In this document: positions 8,499-18,290 of the stretch, one piece after another
How positions within the stretch are numbered: position 1 is the first letter of the stretch
Layout: the number at the start of each line of letters is the position of its first letter
Assembly: GCA_900766975.1 (NCBI GenBank)
Contig: CAAFXO010000022.1
Coordinates: 1 to 64,000 of the forward strand
Direction: 5' to 3'
Length of the DNA: 64,000 nucleotides
Source of the DNA: Bacteroidales bacterium
GTDB taxonomy: Bacteria; Bacteroidota; Bacteroidia; Bacteroidales; Muribaculaceae
Notes under the pieces: generated by a model
What the model was told of the DNA's origin: nothing
Seen by the model: the letters and a program-made list of their open reading frames with translations, nothing else
Databases searched by the model: none
Translations under genes and position numbers: made by a program

Positions 8499-10907
8499 TC
8501 AGACAGGAAGGTCAACCGTCCGGGTTTCGATGTAATTTAGATTGTTGTTGCGTTTATCTATATCGGTCATAGTCGTATCGTCGATCTCTTCCAGCTCATC
8601 GTCGGAATAGAACCCATTGGAGTGCATCGGAGCAATACGCTTCTCATCAGACGTGCGTCCGTCGAACTCAGTGTCGTTGAGCTTGGCGTATGAACGGAGA
8701 TACTTGCGAAGCGCAGACACCATCTCACGCGTCTCTTGCAACATACCGAGGTAGACATAAAGCACGGTCATCTCCGAGGGGTCGCTCGAGTGGATATTGC
8801 CGAAGAGACGATGATAGGTGGCGGAAATGCGATTCTTCATCTCCTCGCCACGTTGGCGCAATTCGAGGATAGCATTGACATCGCTCTGCTCCATCATGGC
8901 GAGCACATCGTCATAGAGAGACAGCACGGCAGTGCGAATATTGTTATACTCCTCGACATGAGCGGCAGGCAGAGGGAGGAAATTATTCTCAATATGCTCC
9001 TTACACATCTCGGCGACACGGCGTAGGTTGTAGAGGATGCACATGCAGTAATTGTTGGAGAGATGGAACCAAGTGGTCTTCTCCAAGGCAGTGTCGCGGC
9101 TGACACGGCGCATGCCGAGGGTCTCCTTGCGACGATTGCTCTTGATCACCCTCTTCTCGAGCACCATCTTCTTGGCAGTCTTCGAGATAACACCAAGGTT
9201 CTCATGGATGAAGCCATCGGTAATCGAGGCATAATAATCGCGCATCCGAGAGAGAGTCTCATGCTGACGACGTGTGATATAGAGATGGGTGAGTTGCCAG
9301 CACTCCTCCTCGTCGTTGGTGGCGAGGATGGTCTGAAAGAGTGTGTCACCCTCCTCCTCTTGTTGATTCTTCTTAAAGCGGATATTGCTGCGGATTATCA
9401 GCGCGATGGTGAGGATCGCCAAGACGATCATGGCGATATGTCCGCCATAATACATCGCCAGAACCACTAACGAAGCCCCGATAAAGGCAGCCCCGGCAGT
9501 GATGAACCAGCCGCCGATCACCGAGATTACACCCGTGATGCGGAACACGGCACTCTCCCTGCCCCACGCCTTGTCGGAAAGCGAAGTACCCATCGCCACC
9601 ATGAAGGTGACAAACGTGGTGGAAAGTGGCAACTTGAGCGATGTGCCAAGTGCAATCAGCGCCCCGGCGAGCACCAAGTTGATTGAACCTCTCACCAAGT
9701 CGAAGGCGGCTCCCTGTTCCATAATCGAATCGTCGACATTGAAACGCTTCTCATATTGACGCTTCATACGCGCCGGAGTGATGCGGCTGATGAATGAGCT
9801 GATCGAAATCGCCCACTTCACCAAGCGACGTGCCAACCTCGACGAACCGAACAACTCCTCGCCACCCTGCTGCGAACCGAGTCCGATCTCCGTCTTCGAC
9901 ACGTTGCGTGCCTTGCGCGATGTCGCTAATGAGATCACCATGATAAGTCCCGCCGAGATCAGGAAGATGATCGGCGTGTTAGCCGGCCCATTGAGCGAAC
10001 CCATCATGAAGCTATGAGCATCACCCGAACCATGAGCGGTGAAGTCCACGAAGGAGGCAAGTCCCGTCAGAGGAACGCCGATGAAGTTCACCAAGTCATT
10101 GCCGGCAAATGCCATCGCCAAGGAGAAGGTGCCCATCAATACCACCACCTTCAGCACATTCACCTTCAGGAAGTGAAGCAACTGCATGATCAGCGAGAAG
10201 CCGACAAAGCATGCTCCCAATATCAGAAGAGTGTTCTCCTTGATCCACCCCTTCACCTCGGGGGTCATAAAGGTGAGATCTTTCGCACCCTTGATCAGCA
10301 GGAAGTAGATGATGGCTGTGGCGCAAATGCCTCCGAAGATGCCGATCTTCCAAGTCAGATTCTTCTTATAATTGAAGGAGAATAGATAGCGAGCCAGGAA
10401 CTGTACGATCGTACCGAACACGAAGGCTATAGCCACCGAGAGGAAGATGCCTATTATCACCGAGAGTGCTTTGCCCGTGTTCAGAAGTTCGGGGAAGGTA
10501 AGCGAAGCATCTCCCGCCATCTTCACTACGGCGATGGCGAAGGTGGCTCCCAAGAGCTCGAACACCATCGAGACGGTGGTCGACGTGGGCATGCCCAGAG
10601 AGTTGAAGATGTCGAGCAAGATTATGTCGGTCACCATCACCGCCATAAAGATGCACATAAGTTCGTAGAAATTAAAGTTCTCGGGGCGGAAGATGCCGTG
10701 GCGTGCCACATCCATCATACCATTGCTCATCGCAGCGCCGATGAAAACTCCAATCGCCGCCACGGTGATGATCGTGCGAAACTTTGCTGCCTTTGTGCCG
10801 AGAGCCGAGTTGAGGAAATTGACCGCATCATTGCTCACTCCCACCGACAAATCGAAGATCGCCAAGAGGAAGAGAAACACGATGATGCACAGGAATAGTG
10901 TATTCAT
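8499..10907 (-). CDS. PiT-family inorganic phosphate transporter with PhoU-like tail
   Basis: An 802-residue low-affinity phosphate permease of the inner membrane (proton- or metal-phosphate symport). The family's paired GANDVVN-like signatures are seen as VGVSNDAVNFLNSALGT near the N-terminus and FAGNDLVNFIGVPL in the middle. About ten membrane segments occupy residues 1-500. The last 280 residues are soluble, helical and charged (ARMRDYYASITDGFIHENLG...), resembling PhoU helical bundles. This fused form is common in Bacteroidetes and may sense or gate transport. It is monocistronic, with a hairpin terminator downstream. Confidence 0.9.
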   Translation of the reverse strand: MNTLFLCIIVFLFLLAIFDLSVGVSNDAVNFLNSALGTKAAKFRTIITVAAIGVFIGAAMSNGMMDVARHGIFRPENFNFYELMCIFMAVMVTDIILLDIFNSLGMPTSTTVSMVFELLGATFAIAVVKMAGDASLTFPELLNTGKALSVIIGIFLSVAIAFVFGTIVQFLARYLFSFNYKKNLTWKIGIFGGICATAIIYFLLIKGAKDLTFMTPEVKGWIKENTLLILGACFVGFSLIMQLLHFLKVNVLKVVVLMGTFSLAMAFAGNDLVNFIGVPLTGLASFVDFTAHGSGDAHSFMMGSLNGPANTPIIFLISAGLIMVISLATSRKARNVSKTEIGLGSQQGGEELFGSSRLARRLVKWAISISSFISRITPARMKRQYEKRFNVDDSIMEQGAAFDLVRGSINLVLAGALIALGTSLKLPLSTTFVTFMVAMGTSLSDKAWGRESAVFRITGVISVIGGWFITAGAAFIGASLVVLAMYYGGHIAMIVLAILTIALIIRSNIRFKKNQQEEEGDTLFQTILATNDEEECWQLTHLYITRRQHETLSRMRDYYASITDGFIHENLGVISKTAKKMVLEKRVIKSNRRKETLGMRRVSRDTALEKTTWFHLSNNYCMCILYNLRRVAEMCKEHIENNFLPLPAAHVEEYNNIRTAVLSLYDDVLAMMEQSDVNAILELRQRGEEMKNRISATYHRLFGNIHSSDPSEMTVLYVYLGMLQETREMVSALRKYLRSYAKLNDTEFDGRTSDEKRIAPMHSNGFYSDDELEEIDDTTMTDIDKRNNNLNYIETRTVDLPV

Positions 10908-11037
10908 ATAATATCATTCTTTCTTTATGTCGCAAAATAAGAAATAAAATGTTGCAAAAATATTTCATAATTGTAACGTTTTTGTAACCTGGCAAGTTCG
11001 GAGTGAAATTAGGAATTAGGAGGTAGGAATTAGCAAT

Positions 11038-11076
11038 TAAAAAAAAGGTGACGAGTCGTTGTGACTCATCACCTTA
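11038..11076 (-). terminator. terminator of lysS-gpsA-pgi operon
   Basis: AAGGTGATGAGTC and GACTCGTCACCTT pair around a short loop, followed by eight T on the minus strand, 80 bp after the pgi stop. Confidence 0.8.
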
Positions 11077-11122
11077 GGTATCGGGTTTCTGTGCCTGCGG
11101 GGCTTAGAGCCTCATCAGACAT

Positions 11123-11146
11123 TAGAGCGCGTTCGAACGCGCTCTA
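11123..11146. repeat. palindromic copy of dispersed repeat
   Basis: A 24-bp perfect palindrome made of two facing AGAGCGCGTT halves joined at TTCGAA. It sits between pgi and its terminator. Confidence 0.7.
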
Positions 11147-11153
11147 GATGTTT

Positions 11154-12461
11154 TTAGCAGTAGCCGGGCTTCTTGAGGAGTTTGAACATATTGCGCTTAT
11201 AGGCTTCGACGCCGGGCTGGTTGAAGGGGTTGACATTGAGCATATATCCGCTGATGCCGCAAGCCTTCTCGAAGAAATAGATCATAGCGCCGAGAGTCTT
11301 CTCGCAGAGAGAGTCGAGCACGATGCGGAGGTTGGGCACGCCGCCATCGACGTGAGCCATCTGAGTGCCGAGTTCAGCCATCTTGTTGACTTCGTCGATG
11401 CGCTTGCCTTCGAGGTAGTTGAGGCCATCGAGGTTGGCATCATCATGAGGCACGACGCGGTTTTCCTGAGTCTGAGCCACAGAGAGTACAGTCTCGAAGA
11501 TGGTGCGTTCACCCTCTTGGATCCATTGGCCCATAGAGTGGAGGTCGGTGGTGAAGTCTACGGCAGCAGGGAAGATGCCCTTACCCTCCTTGCCTTCAGA
11601 CTCTCCATAGAGTTGTTTCCACCACTCGGCGAAGAAGTGGAGCTTAGGCTCGAAGTTGACGAGGATCTCGATCTTCTTGCCATCGCGATAGAGGGCATTG
11701 CGCATGCGAGCATACACCTCGCAAATGTTGTCGTCGCCCGAAGTCAGAGTGGCCTTCTCCATCTCTACGGCACCCTCTATGAGAGCCTTGATGTCGTGGC
11801 CTGCCACGGCGATGGGGAGCAACCCTACGGGAGTGAGCACCGAGAAGCGGCCACCCACATTGTCGGGGATAACGTAAGTCTCATATCCCTCTTGAGTGGC
11901 GAGAGTGCGGAGCGCACCCTTGGCCTGGTCGGTGATAGCCACGATCAGATCCTTGGCAGCATCCTTGCCGGCCTGCTTCTCGAGCATCTCCTTGAAGATG
12001 CGGAAGGCGATGGCAGGCTCGGTGGTGGTGCCTGACTTGGAGATAACGATGATGCCGAAGCGCTTGCCGGCCAAGAGTCGCTCGAGTTCGGCAGTATAAT
12101 CTTCGCTGATGTTTTGACCGGCATAGACCACCTTGGGGCAGCCCTGAGTCGGAGCGTAGTAGCTTTCGAAATTGTCGGAGAGAGCCGTGATGACAGCCTT
12201 GGCGCCGAGGTAAGAGCCACCGATGCCGATGCACACCACATAGTCGCAGTTGTCGCGCAGACGCTTGGCTGTGGCGTTGATACGATCGATCAGCTCAGCC
12301 GACGTCTCTGAGGGGAGGTGAAGCCAACCGAGGAAGTCATTGCCGGCGCCGGTGCCCTGTTGCAACACGTCGAGTGCCTTGGAGGCATCCTCTTTGGTTT
12401 GGTCGAATTGATCATTGGCAAACTGTAGAGCTTTGTCAATGTTAAGTTCAAGTGCTTTCAT
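11154..12461 (-). CDS. pgi: glucose-6-phosphate isomerase
   Basis: A 435-residue cytoplasmic enzyme interconverting glucose-6-P and fructose-6-P. The length is typical of the short bacterial form. Two SIS folds are seen: CIGIGGSYLGAKAV in the first and VISKSGTTTEPAIAFRIF binding the phosphate in the second. GGRFSVLTPVGLLPIAVAG and the catalytic segment near NPFNQPGVEAYK towards the C-terminus also fit. It is the last gene of lysS-gpsA-pgi, 62 bp after gpsA. Confidence 0.96.
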   Translation of the reverse strand: MKALELNIDKALQFANDQFDQTKEDASKALDVLQQGTGAGNDFLGWLHLPSETSAELIDRINATAKRLRDNCDYVVCIGIGGSYLGAKAVITALSDNFESYYAPTQGCPKVVYAGQNISEDYTAELERLLAGKRFGIIVISKSGTTTEPAIAFRIFKEMLEKQAGKDAAKDLIVAITDQAKGALRTLATQEGYETYVIPDNVGGRFSVLTPVGLLPIAVAGHDIKALIEGAVEMEKATLTSGDDNICEVYARMRNALYRDGKKIEILVNFEPKLHFFAEWWKQLYGESEGKEGKGIFPAAVDFTTDLHSMGQWIQEGERTIFETVLSVAQTQENRVVPHDDANLDGLNYLEGKRIDEVNKMAELGTQMAHVDGGVPNLRIVLDSLCEKTLGAMIYFFEKACGISGYMLNVNPFNQPGVEAYKRNMFKLLKKPGYC

Positions 12462-12523
12462 TTTGAAAAAATGCTTTGAAATATTTAAGTCTAATAAAAA
12501 CGGTTCGAGTCTATATTGCCCTC

Positions 12524-13525
12524 TCAGGAGAATGTGCTGATGATGGCTTCGATGGCCTTGGCGGGACGCACATTGCGGTAGAGGATATCATATACGCAGT
12601 CGAGTATCGGCATATCGACCTTCGCCCGGTTGCGATTGATGCGATAGATACACTCTGTGCCATAATAGCCTTCTGCCACCATCTCCATCTCCATCTTGGC
12701 AGCCTTGACGCTATAACCCTTGCCGATCATCGAGCCGAAATTGTGATTGCGAGAGAATCGGCTGTAGGCAGTGACGAGCAGGTCGCCCAGATAGGCGGAG
12801 CGGCAGATGTCGCGACCCTCAAGAGGGGAGATCGCTTCGACGAATCGGGCCATCTCGCGGATGGCATTGCTCACCATCATCGCCTGGAAATTGTCGCCAT
12901 TCTTCTGCCCATGCAGGATTCCGGCGGCTATGGCGTAGACATTCTTGAGCACAGCGGCATACTCGATGCCATCGACATCTTGCGAGAGGATGGTGTTGAG
13001 TTTCTTGCCATCGAGCAGGGCGGCGAAGTCGCGAGCCTTCTCGATGTCACGACAGCCGATGGTGAGATAGCTGAGTCGCTCCAAAGCCACCTCCTCGGCG
13101 TGACATGGACCGCCGATCACGAGCATATTCTCCTGCCGGCATCCGAATCGGTGGCAGACATAGTCCGACACGATCATATCCGATTCCGGCACGATGCCCT
13201 TGACTGCCGACACCACCCGCTTCTCGGAGATGTCGACCGTGATCCGATCGATAGTCTCCTTGAGATAGGGGGAGGGCACCACTAATACCAGCGTATCGGC
13301 GTTGCTACACGCCTCGTCGATATCGTCGGTGAAGTGTATGCGACTTGTGTCTAACGTTATATCTGACAGGTAGACCGGGTTGTGGCCATACTTGATGAAA
13401 TCGTCGATGCGATCTCGTCGGCGCACGTACCACAAGATCCGATCACAGTTGTCGAGTAGCAACTTGGCAAGAGCTGTCGCCCAGCTGCCGCTACCGATCA
13501 CTGCTATTTTACCCATTGAGTTCAT
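12524..13525 (-). CDS. gpsA: glycerol-3-phosphate dehydrogenase [NAD(P)+]
   Basis: A 333-residue cytoplasmic enzyme reducing dihydroxyacetone phosphate to sn-glycerol-3-phosphate for phospholipid synthesis. The Rossmann motif IGSGSWATALAKLL is at the N-terminus. VVPSPYLKETI, SAVKGI, GGPCHAEEVALERLS and the catalytic lysine region AAVLKNVYAIAAG are all present. MGKIAVIG at codon 4 is an equally possible start. It lies 52 bp downstream of lysS and 62 bp upstream of pgi. Confidence 0.95.
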   Translation of the reverse strand: MNSMGKIAVIGSGSWATALAKLLLDNCDRILWYVRRRDRIDDFIKYGHNPVYLSDITLDTSRIHFTDDIDEACSNADTLVLVVPSPYLKETIDRITVDISEKRVVSAVKGIVPESDMIVSDYVCHRFGCRQENMLVIGGPCHAEEVALERLSYLTIGCRDIEKARDFAALLDGKKLNTILSQDVDGIEYAAVLKNVYAIAAGILHGQKNGDNFQAMMVSNAIREMARFVEAISPLEGRDICRSAYLGDLLVTAYSRFSRNHNFGSMIGKGYSVKAAKMEMEMVAEGYYGTECIYRINRNRAKVDMPILDCVYDILYRNVRPAKAIEAIISTFS

Positions 13526-13577
13526 GATAGAATTTTAGGGGGTGTTCAGAGTTGTTGATATGTAGGGGGAGAGGAGA

Positions 13578-15128
13578 TTACTCTTCGGCAGCCTCCTCGC
13601 TTTCTTTCTGTTGTTGCTTTTTCTCGGGGCGCATCTGCGGGAAGAGGAGCACCTCCTGGATGGCAGTTTGGCCGGTGAGAAGCATGGCGAGACGGTCCAT
13701 GCCGATGCCCATACCCGAAGTGGGGGGCATGCCATATTCGAGAGCGCGGATGAAGTCGCCGTCGATGATCATCGCCTCGTCGTCGCCCTTGTCGGCGAGT
13801 CGCATCTGGTCGACGAAACGCTCATACTGGTCGATCGGGTCGTTGAGCTCGGAATATGCGTTGGCGAGCTCCTTGCCGTTGACCATAAGTTCGAAGCGTT
13901 CGGTGAGCTCGGGATTGTTGCGATGACGCTTGGTCAGCGGCGACATCTCGATGGGATAGTCGATGATGAAGGTGGGCTGGATGTATGTGCCTTCACACTT
14001 CTCGCCGAAGATCTCGTCGATGAGCTTGCCCTTGCCCATAGAGGGGTCGGTCTCGATGCCGGCTTGACGGCAGAAGGCACGAAGCTCGTCTTCGCTCTTG
14101 CCGGTGATGTCGAATCCGGTCTTCTCAAGAATTGCCTCAGTCATGGTGATGCGGCGATAGGGGGCCTTGAAGTCAATCTCGTTGTCGCCGACCTGAATCT
14201 TGGTGGTGCCATTGACATCCATGCAGATCTTCTCGAGCATGGTCTCGGTGAACTTCATCATCCAGTTATAGTCCTTATAAGCCACATATATCTCCATGCA
14301 GGTGAACTCGGGATTGTGGGTGCGGTCCATACCCTCGTTGCGGAAATTGCGCGAGAACTCATACACACCCTCGAATCCGCCGACGATCAGACGCTTGAGA
14401 TAGAGCTCATTGGCGATGCGAAGGTAGAGGGGGATGTCGAGAGCATTATGGTGAGTGATGAAGGGGCGTGCCGATGCGCCGCCGGGGATGGGCTGAAGCA
14501 CCGGAGTCTCCACCTCGAAATATCCATGCTGATTGAAATACTCGCGCATCGAGTTGAACATCTTATTGCGCTTTACGAAGATGTCGCGCACGCCGGGATT
14601 CACCACCAAGTCGACATAGCGCTGACGATAGCGGAGCTCGGGGTCGGTAAAGGCATCGTAGGCCTTGCCATCTTTGAACTTAACAATCGGGAGGGGACGT
14701 AGGCTCTTGGAGAGGACGCTAATCTCTTGGGCGTGGATGGTGATCTCTCCCATCTGGGTGCGGAACACGAAGCCCTTCACGCCGATGAAGTCGCCGATGT
14801 CCAGGAGTTTCTTGAATACGACATTGTAGAACTCCTTATCCTCGCCCGGACAGATGTCATCGCGAGATACATACACCTGGATGCGGCCGTCGGCATCCTG
14901 AAGCTCCATGAAGGAGGCTTTGCCCATGATGCGTCGGCTCATGATGCGTCCTGCCACCGACACTTGGCGCAGAGGCTCTTCGCCATCTTTGAAATTTTCC
15001 TTGATCTCGGCGGTGTGGCCGGTTACTACATATTCTGCTGCGGGATAGGGCTCAATGCCACGCTCGCGCATCGTATTCATGCTGTTACGACGCACGATCT
15101 CTTGTTCGCTAAGTTCGTGATTTGCCAT
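13578..15128 (-). CDS. lysS: lysyl-tRNA synthetase, class II
   Basis: A 516-residue enzyme that charges tRNA-Lys. An N-terminal OB-fold anticodon-binding domain (about 60-170, VAGRIMSRRIMGKASFMELQD) precedes the class II catalytic core. Motif 1 is the region around MREYFNQHGYFEVETPVLQP, motif 2 is RNFRNEGMDRTHNPEFTCMEIY and motif 3 is GMGIGMDRLAMLLTG. It ends in a charged tail (KKQQQKESEEAAEE). A full consensus promoter lies upstream, making it first in lysS-gpsA-pgi. It would serve the tRNA-Lys at the left edge. Confidence 0.97.
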   Translation of the reverse strand: MANHELSEQEIVRRNSMNTMRERGIEPYPAAEYVVTGHTAEIKENFKDGEEPLRQVSVAGRIMSRRIMGKASFMELQDADGRIQVYVSRDDICPGEDKEFYNVVFKKLLDIGDFIGVKGFVFRTQMGEITIHAQEISVLSKSLRPLPIVKFKDGKAYDAFTDPELRYRQRYVDLVVNPGVRDIFVKRNKMFNSMREYFNQHGYFEVETPVLQPIPGGASARPFITHHNALDIPLYLRIANELYLKRLIVGGFEGVYEFSRNFRNEGMDRTHNPEFTCMEIYVAYKDYNWMMKFTETMLEKICMDVNGTTKIQVGDNEIDFKAPYRRITMTEAILEKTGFDITGKSEDELRAFCRQAGIETDPSMGKGKLIDEIFGEKCEGTYIQPTFIIDYPIEMSPLTKRHRNNPELTERFELMVNGKELANAYSELNDPIDQYERFVDQMRLADKGDDEAMIIDGDFIRALEYGMPPTSGMGIGMDRLAMLLTGQTAIQEVLLFPQMRPEKKQQQKESEEAAEE

Positions 15129-15204
15129 TATATGATTTTTAAGTTTTTGCTTCTTGTTCGTTAGAGGCTTGGTCTAACTGATTTTTATAGATGTTTTTGA
15201 CCTA

Positions 15205-15235
15205 CAAAGTTAATAAATTGCCCGAATTAAAGCAA
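15205..15235 (-). promoter_or_regulatory. promoter of lysS-gpsA-pgi
   Basis: Minus-strand TTG (15233-15235), 20 nt and TAACTTTG (15205-15212). This is a perfect match to the Bacteroidetes pattern, giving a leader of about 70 nt. Confidence 0.75.
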
Positions 15236-15252
15236 ATTTTAGAGCGAGAGCT

Positions 15253-15300
15253 CAATAAAAAACAAGGAAGGGAGTGCCTGTGGAGGCATCCCTTCCTTAT
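15253..15300 (-). terminator. terminator of acpP-fabF
   Basis: On the minus strand a stem beginning AAGGAAGGGA and closing TCCCTTCCTT is extended by TGCC/GGCA, and TTTTTT follows. It lies just after the fabF stop. Confidence 0.8.
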
Positions 15301-15321
15301 GTTAGTTCGTAAAAGTGAGTC

Positions 15322-16584
15322 TTACTTTACTTTCTTGAAGATTACGGCAGCGTTGTGACCACCGAAACCGAAAGTGTTGGAAAGCACGGCGTTGATATCA
15401 CGCTTCACAGCCTTGTTGAAGGTGAAGTTGAGACGATTGTCCACTTCGGGGTCGTCGTCACCCTCTTCATGGTTGATGGTCGGGGGGATGATACCATCCA
15501 CGAGGGCCTTAACGCTGAACACAGCTTCGAGAGCGCCGGCAGCACCCAGGAGGTGACCGGTCATTGACTTGGTGGAGCTGAGGTTCATCTTATAGGCATG
15601 CTCGCCGAAGACTTCCACGATGGCTTTGGCTTCGCTGCGGTCGCCCACAGGAGTCGAAGTGCCATGGAGGTTGATGTAGTCGATCTCTTCAGGCTGCATT
15701 TCGGCATCCTTCAGAGCGTTCTGCATCACGAGCTTCGCGCCGAGTCCTTCGGGGTGAGTGGCAGTGATGTGATAAGCATCAGCACTCATGCCGCCGCCGG
15801 CTACTTCAGCATAGATCTTGGCGCCTCTGGCCTTGGCATGCTCATACTCTTCGAGCACGAGAGCGGCAGCACCTTCGCCGATCACGAATCCATCGCGAGT
15901 GCCGCTGAAAGGACGCGACGCACCGGCGGGATCGTCATTGCGTGTGGAGAGAGCTTTCATGGAGTTGAAACCTCCCACTCCGGCGGGGAAGATAGCTGCT
16001 TCCGCACCACCTGTCACCACAGCGTCTGCCAGTCCGAGACGGATGGCGTTGTAAGCATCGACCAGGGCATTGTTAGACGATGCACATGCCGATACGGTGG
16101 CGTAGTTGGGACCACGGAACTCATGGGCTATCGAGATGTGTCCGGCTGCTATGTCGGCGATCATCTTCGGAATGAAGAAGGGATTGTATTTGGGCCCCTG
16201 CTCCTCGCCGTGGATCGCATAGTAGCTTGCCTCTTCTTCGAAAGTGTGAAGACCTCCGATGCCGGCTGCGAAAATCACGCCGACACGATTCTTGTCTACA
16301 CCCTCTCCCTCGAGATTGGCATCTGCGATGGCCTCATCGGCTGCCGTCAACGCATACATGGCGTAGAGGTCTAATTGACGCATCTGTCGACGATCGAAGT
16401 GATCTTCCGGCTTGAAATCCTTTACTTCACACGCAAATTGTGTCTTGAATTTCGATGCGTCGAAATGGGTGATGGGCGCAGCTCCACTCTTCCCGGCTAC
16501 TGCTGCCTCCCAGGTGGTGGCTACATCGTTGCCGAGTGGCGTTAGGGCGCCAAGCCCTGTCACTACTACTCTTTTTAATTCCAT
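15322..16584 (-). CDS. fabF: beta-ketoacyl-ACP synthase II
   Basis: About 420 residues from MELKRVVVTGLGALTPLG. An in-frame ATG at 16638 would overlap acpP and is rejected. It is the condensing enzyme of type II fatty-acid elongation, using malonyl-ACP. The thiolase fold shows the catalytic cysteine in ATVSACASSNNALVDA, and the two histidines in INLHGTSTPVGD and STKSMTGHLLGAAGA. The C-terminal signature NTFGFGGHNAAVIF is present. It starts 19 bp after acpP, its substrate carrier. Confidence 0.96.
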   Translation of the reverse strand: MELKRVVVTGLGALTPLGNDVATTWEAAVAGKSGAAPITHFDASKFKTQFACEVKDFKPEDHFDRRQMRQLDLYAMYALTAADEAIADANLEGEGVDKNRVGVIFAAGIGGLHTFEEEASYYAIHGEEQGPKYNPFFIPKMIADIAAGHISIAHEFRGPNYATVSACASSNNALVDAYNAIRLGLADAVVTGGAEAAIFPAGVGGFNSMKALSTRNDDPAGASRPFSGTRDGFVIGEGAAALVLEEYEHAKARGAKIYAEVAGGGMSADAYHITATHPEGLGAKLVMQNALKDAEMQPEEIDYINLHGTSTPVGDRSEAKAIVEVFGEHAYKMNLSSTKSMTGHLLGAAGALEAVFSVKALVDGIIPPTINHEEGDDDPEVDNRLNFTFNKAVKRDINAVLSNTFGFGGHNAAVIFKKVK

Positions 16585-16603
16585 AGAGTATGAGGATGTT
16601 GTT

Positions 16604-16837
16604 TTATGAATGTGCCTCGATGTAAGCGATAGCGTCACCTACTGTCTTGATGCCCTCTGCATCTGCATCGGGAATGGAGATGTTGAATGCCTTCTCAAAC
16701 TCCATGATCAACTCTACTGTGTCGAGTGAGTCTGCACCAAGGTCCTTGTTGAACTCTGCTTGGGGAGTTACTTCTGCTTCGTCTACTGTGAGCTTGTCTA
16801 CGATGATCTCTTTTACTTTCTGTTCGATTTCAGACAT
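16604..16837 (-). CDS. acpP: acyl carrier protein
   Basis: A 77-residue acidic protein carrying acyl chains on 4'-phosphopantetheine. The attachment serine is in the DLGADSLDTVELIM motif. Helix layout and length are standard. It is transcribed just before fabF. The upstream gap 16838-17264 is AT-rich. It holds a TTACTTTG sequence (16967-16974) that could be a poor -7 box, and the long hairpin described separately. I see no gene in that gap. Confidence 0.97.
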   Translation of the reverse strand: MSEIEQKVKEIIVDKLTVDEAEVTPQAEFNKDLGADSLDTVELIMEFEKAFNISIPDADAEGIKTVGDAIAYIEAHS

Positions 16838-17179
16838 GTCTTATTGGTTTTAAGTGTTAATATTTCTTTTTTCTAATCCTCTAAACGAAGTCCTGAATAT
16901 CCTATAGCCCTCTTCAGATCTAATCACAAGATCCTCAATAAGACTATTTTCTGTCAATTCAGAATGCAAAGTAAATCATTTTTTTCTAAATAAAGAAATT
17001 TTTCGCGAATTTTTGCACACAAAAATGCCTTTTGTGCAAGTTTTTAAAGCATTTTGTCCTATTTCCTACATCTTTTTTACTTTTTGCTCCGCTATCTCGA
17101 ATGATCCACCCCTTCTTGTCTCCGGGGTGGATTGGCTCTTGGGGGGGTAGCAGAGTGTCGCACTTAGCGTTCTAATGCG

Positions 17180-17223
17180 AATATAGCAATATTTTGCTTG
17201 TTTAAGCAAAATATTGCTATATT
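17180..17223 (-). terminator. long perfect hairpin after korB
   Basis: An 18-bp perfect inverted repeat (AATATAGCAATATTTTGC and its complement, 8-nt loop) lies 42 bp after the korB stop. It is AT-rich without a true T run. It could terminate either strand or mark an old insertion. Confidence 0.5.
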
Positions 17224-17264
17224 TATCTCTGTTATATCGCCTGTTGAGTGGGCGTTGTCGTGTC

Positions 17265-18287
17265 TTATTTGATTTCCCAGGTTTCGTGGGTCTTCATGAT
17301 CATGTCGCGGAGGCTTGAGTAGCCTTTTGCCTCTTTGACTTCGCGAGTCTGACGATCTACTTCTTGGTCGTAAACCGGGGCGTCGACGTCGCGGATCACG
17401 CCGAGTGCCAAGGGGAGGTCGTGACCATCCATCATGGCGAGTTGCTGCTGCAAGAAGTTCTCTTTGCAGTGAGCATCATGCACCAAGACATCGTCGATGG
17501 TATAACCATCTTCGCCGATCACTACAGCCTTCAAGCCGAAGCCATCTTGCACAAGACCCTTCTCCATGTTCTTGCCGAAGAGCATCTTCTCGCCGTGACG
17601 AAGGGTGATGGTGTGGTCTGCGCGATTCTCCTTATCAGCGAAATAGCGGTGGATACCATCGTTGAAGATGACACAGTTCTGAAGGATCTCCACCACCGAA
17701 GCCCCCTGATGGCGAGCAGCGGCTACCATGACTTCGCGAGTCGTGTCAAGGTTGACATCGAAAGAGCGAGCGAAGAAATTGCCGCGAGCGCCGAAGCAGA
17801 GCTCAGCCGGAATGAAGGGATCTTCCACCGTGCCGTAAGGGCTGGACTTCGACACGAAGCCGCGATCGGAAGTCGGAGAATACTGACCCTTGGTCAGACC
17901 ATAGATCTTATTGTTGAGGATCAGCATATTGAGGTTGACGTTGCGTCGGATGGCATGGATGAAGTGGTTGCCACCGATAGCCAAGCCGTCGCCGTCGCCC
18001 GAGATCTGCCATACGGTGAGATTGGGGTTGGCGGTCTTTACGCCGGTGGCTATCGCTGCAGCGCGACCATGGATCGTGTGCATGCCGTAGGTGTTCATGT
18101 AGTAGGGTAGACGCGAGCTACATCCGATACCCGACACCACCACCGTGTCGTGAGGTGCAACGCCCAGTTCTGCCATCGCCTTGTGAAGGACATTCAAGAT
18201 GGCATGGTCGCCACATCCGGGGCACCAACGTGCGTTCTGACTATTCTTAAAATCACTCGGAGCGAATTTGCAAGTATTATTTTCCAT
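17265..18287 (-). CDS. korB: 2-oxoacid:ferredoxin oxidoreductase, beta subunit
   Basis: A 340-residue subunit binding thiamine diphosphate. It works with the alpha subunit to oxidise 2-oxoglutarate or a related 2-oxoacid to the CoA thioester while reducing ferredoxin, a usual anaerobe route. Cysteines in ARWCPGCGDHAIL and SGIGCSSRLPYYMNTYG, and the TPP segment QISGDGDGLAIGGNHFIHA with NNKIYGLTKGQYSPTS, match the Kor/Por beta family. It follows korA by 3 bp. The exact substrate (2-oxoglutarate versus other 2-oxoacids) cannot be read from sequence. Confidence 0.92.
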   Translation of the reverse strand: MENNTCKFAPSDFKNSQNARWCPGCGDHAILNVLHKAMAELGVAPHDTVVVSGIGCSSRLPYYMNTYGMHTIHGRAAAIATGVKTANPNLTVWQISGDGDGLAIGGNHFIHAIRRNVNLNMLILNNKIYGLTKGQYSPTSDRGFVSKSSPYGTVEDPFIPAELCFGARGNFFARSFDVNLDTTREVMVAAARHQGASVVEILQNCVIFNDGIHRYFADKENRADHTITLRHGEKMLFGKNMEKGLVQDGFGLKAVVIGEDGYTIDDVLVHDAHCKENFLQQQLAMMDGHDLPLALGVIRDVDAPVYDQEVDRQTREVKEAKGYSSLRDMIMKTHETWEIK

Positions 18288-18290
18288 CTC

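Noticed and set aside
13611..14702. 363-codon plus-strand open frame
   Set aside because: Complement of lysS, which has full class II motifs. No start signal or domain.
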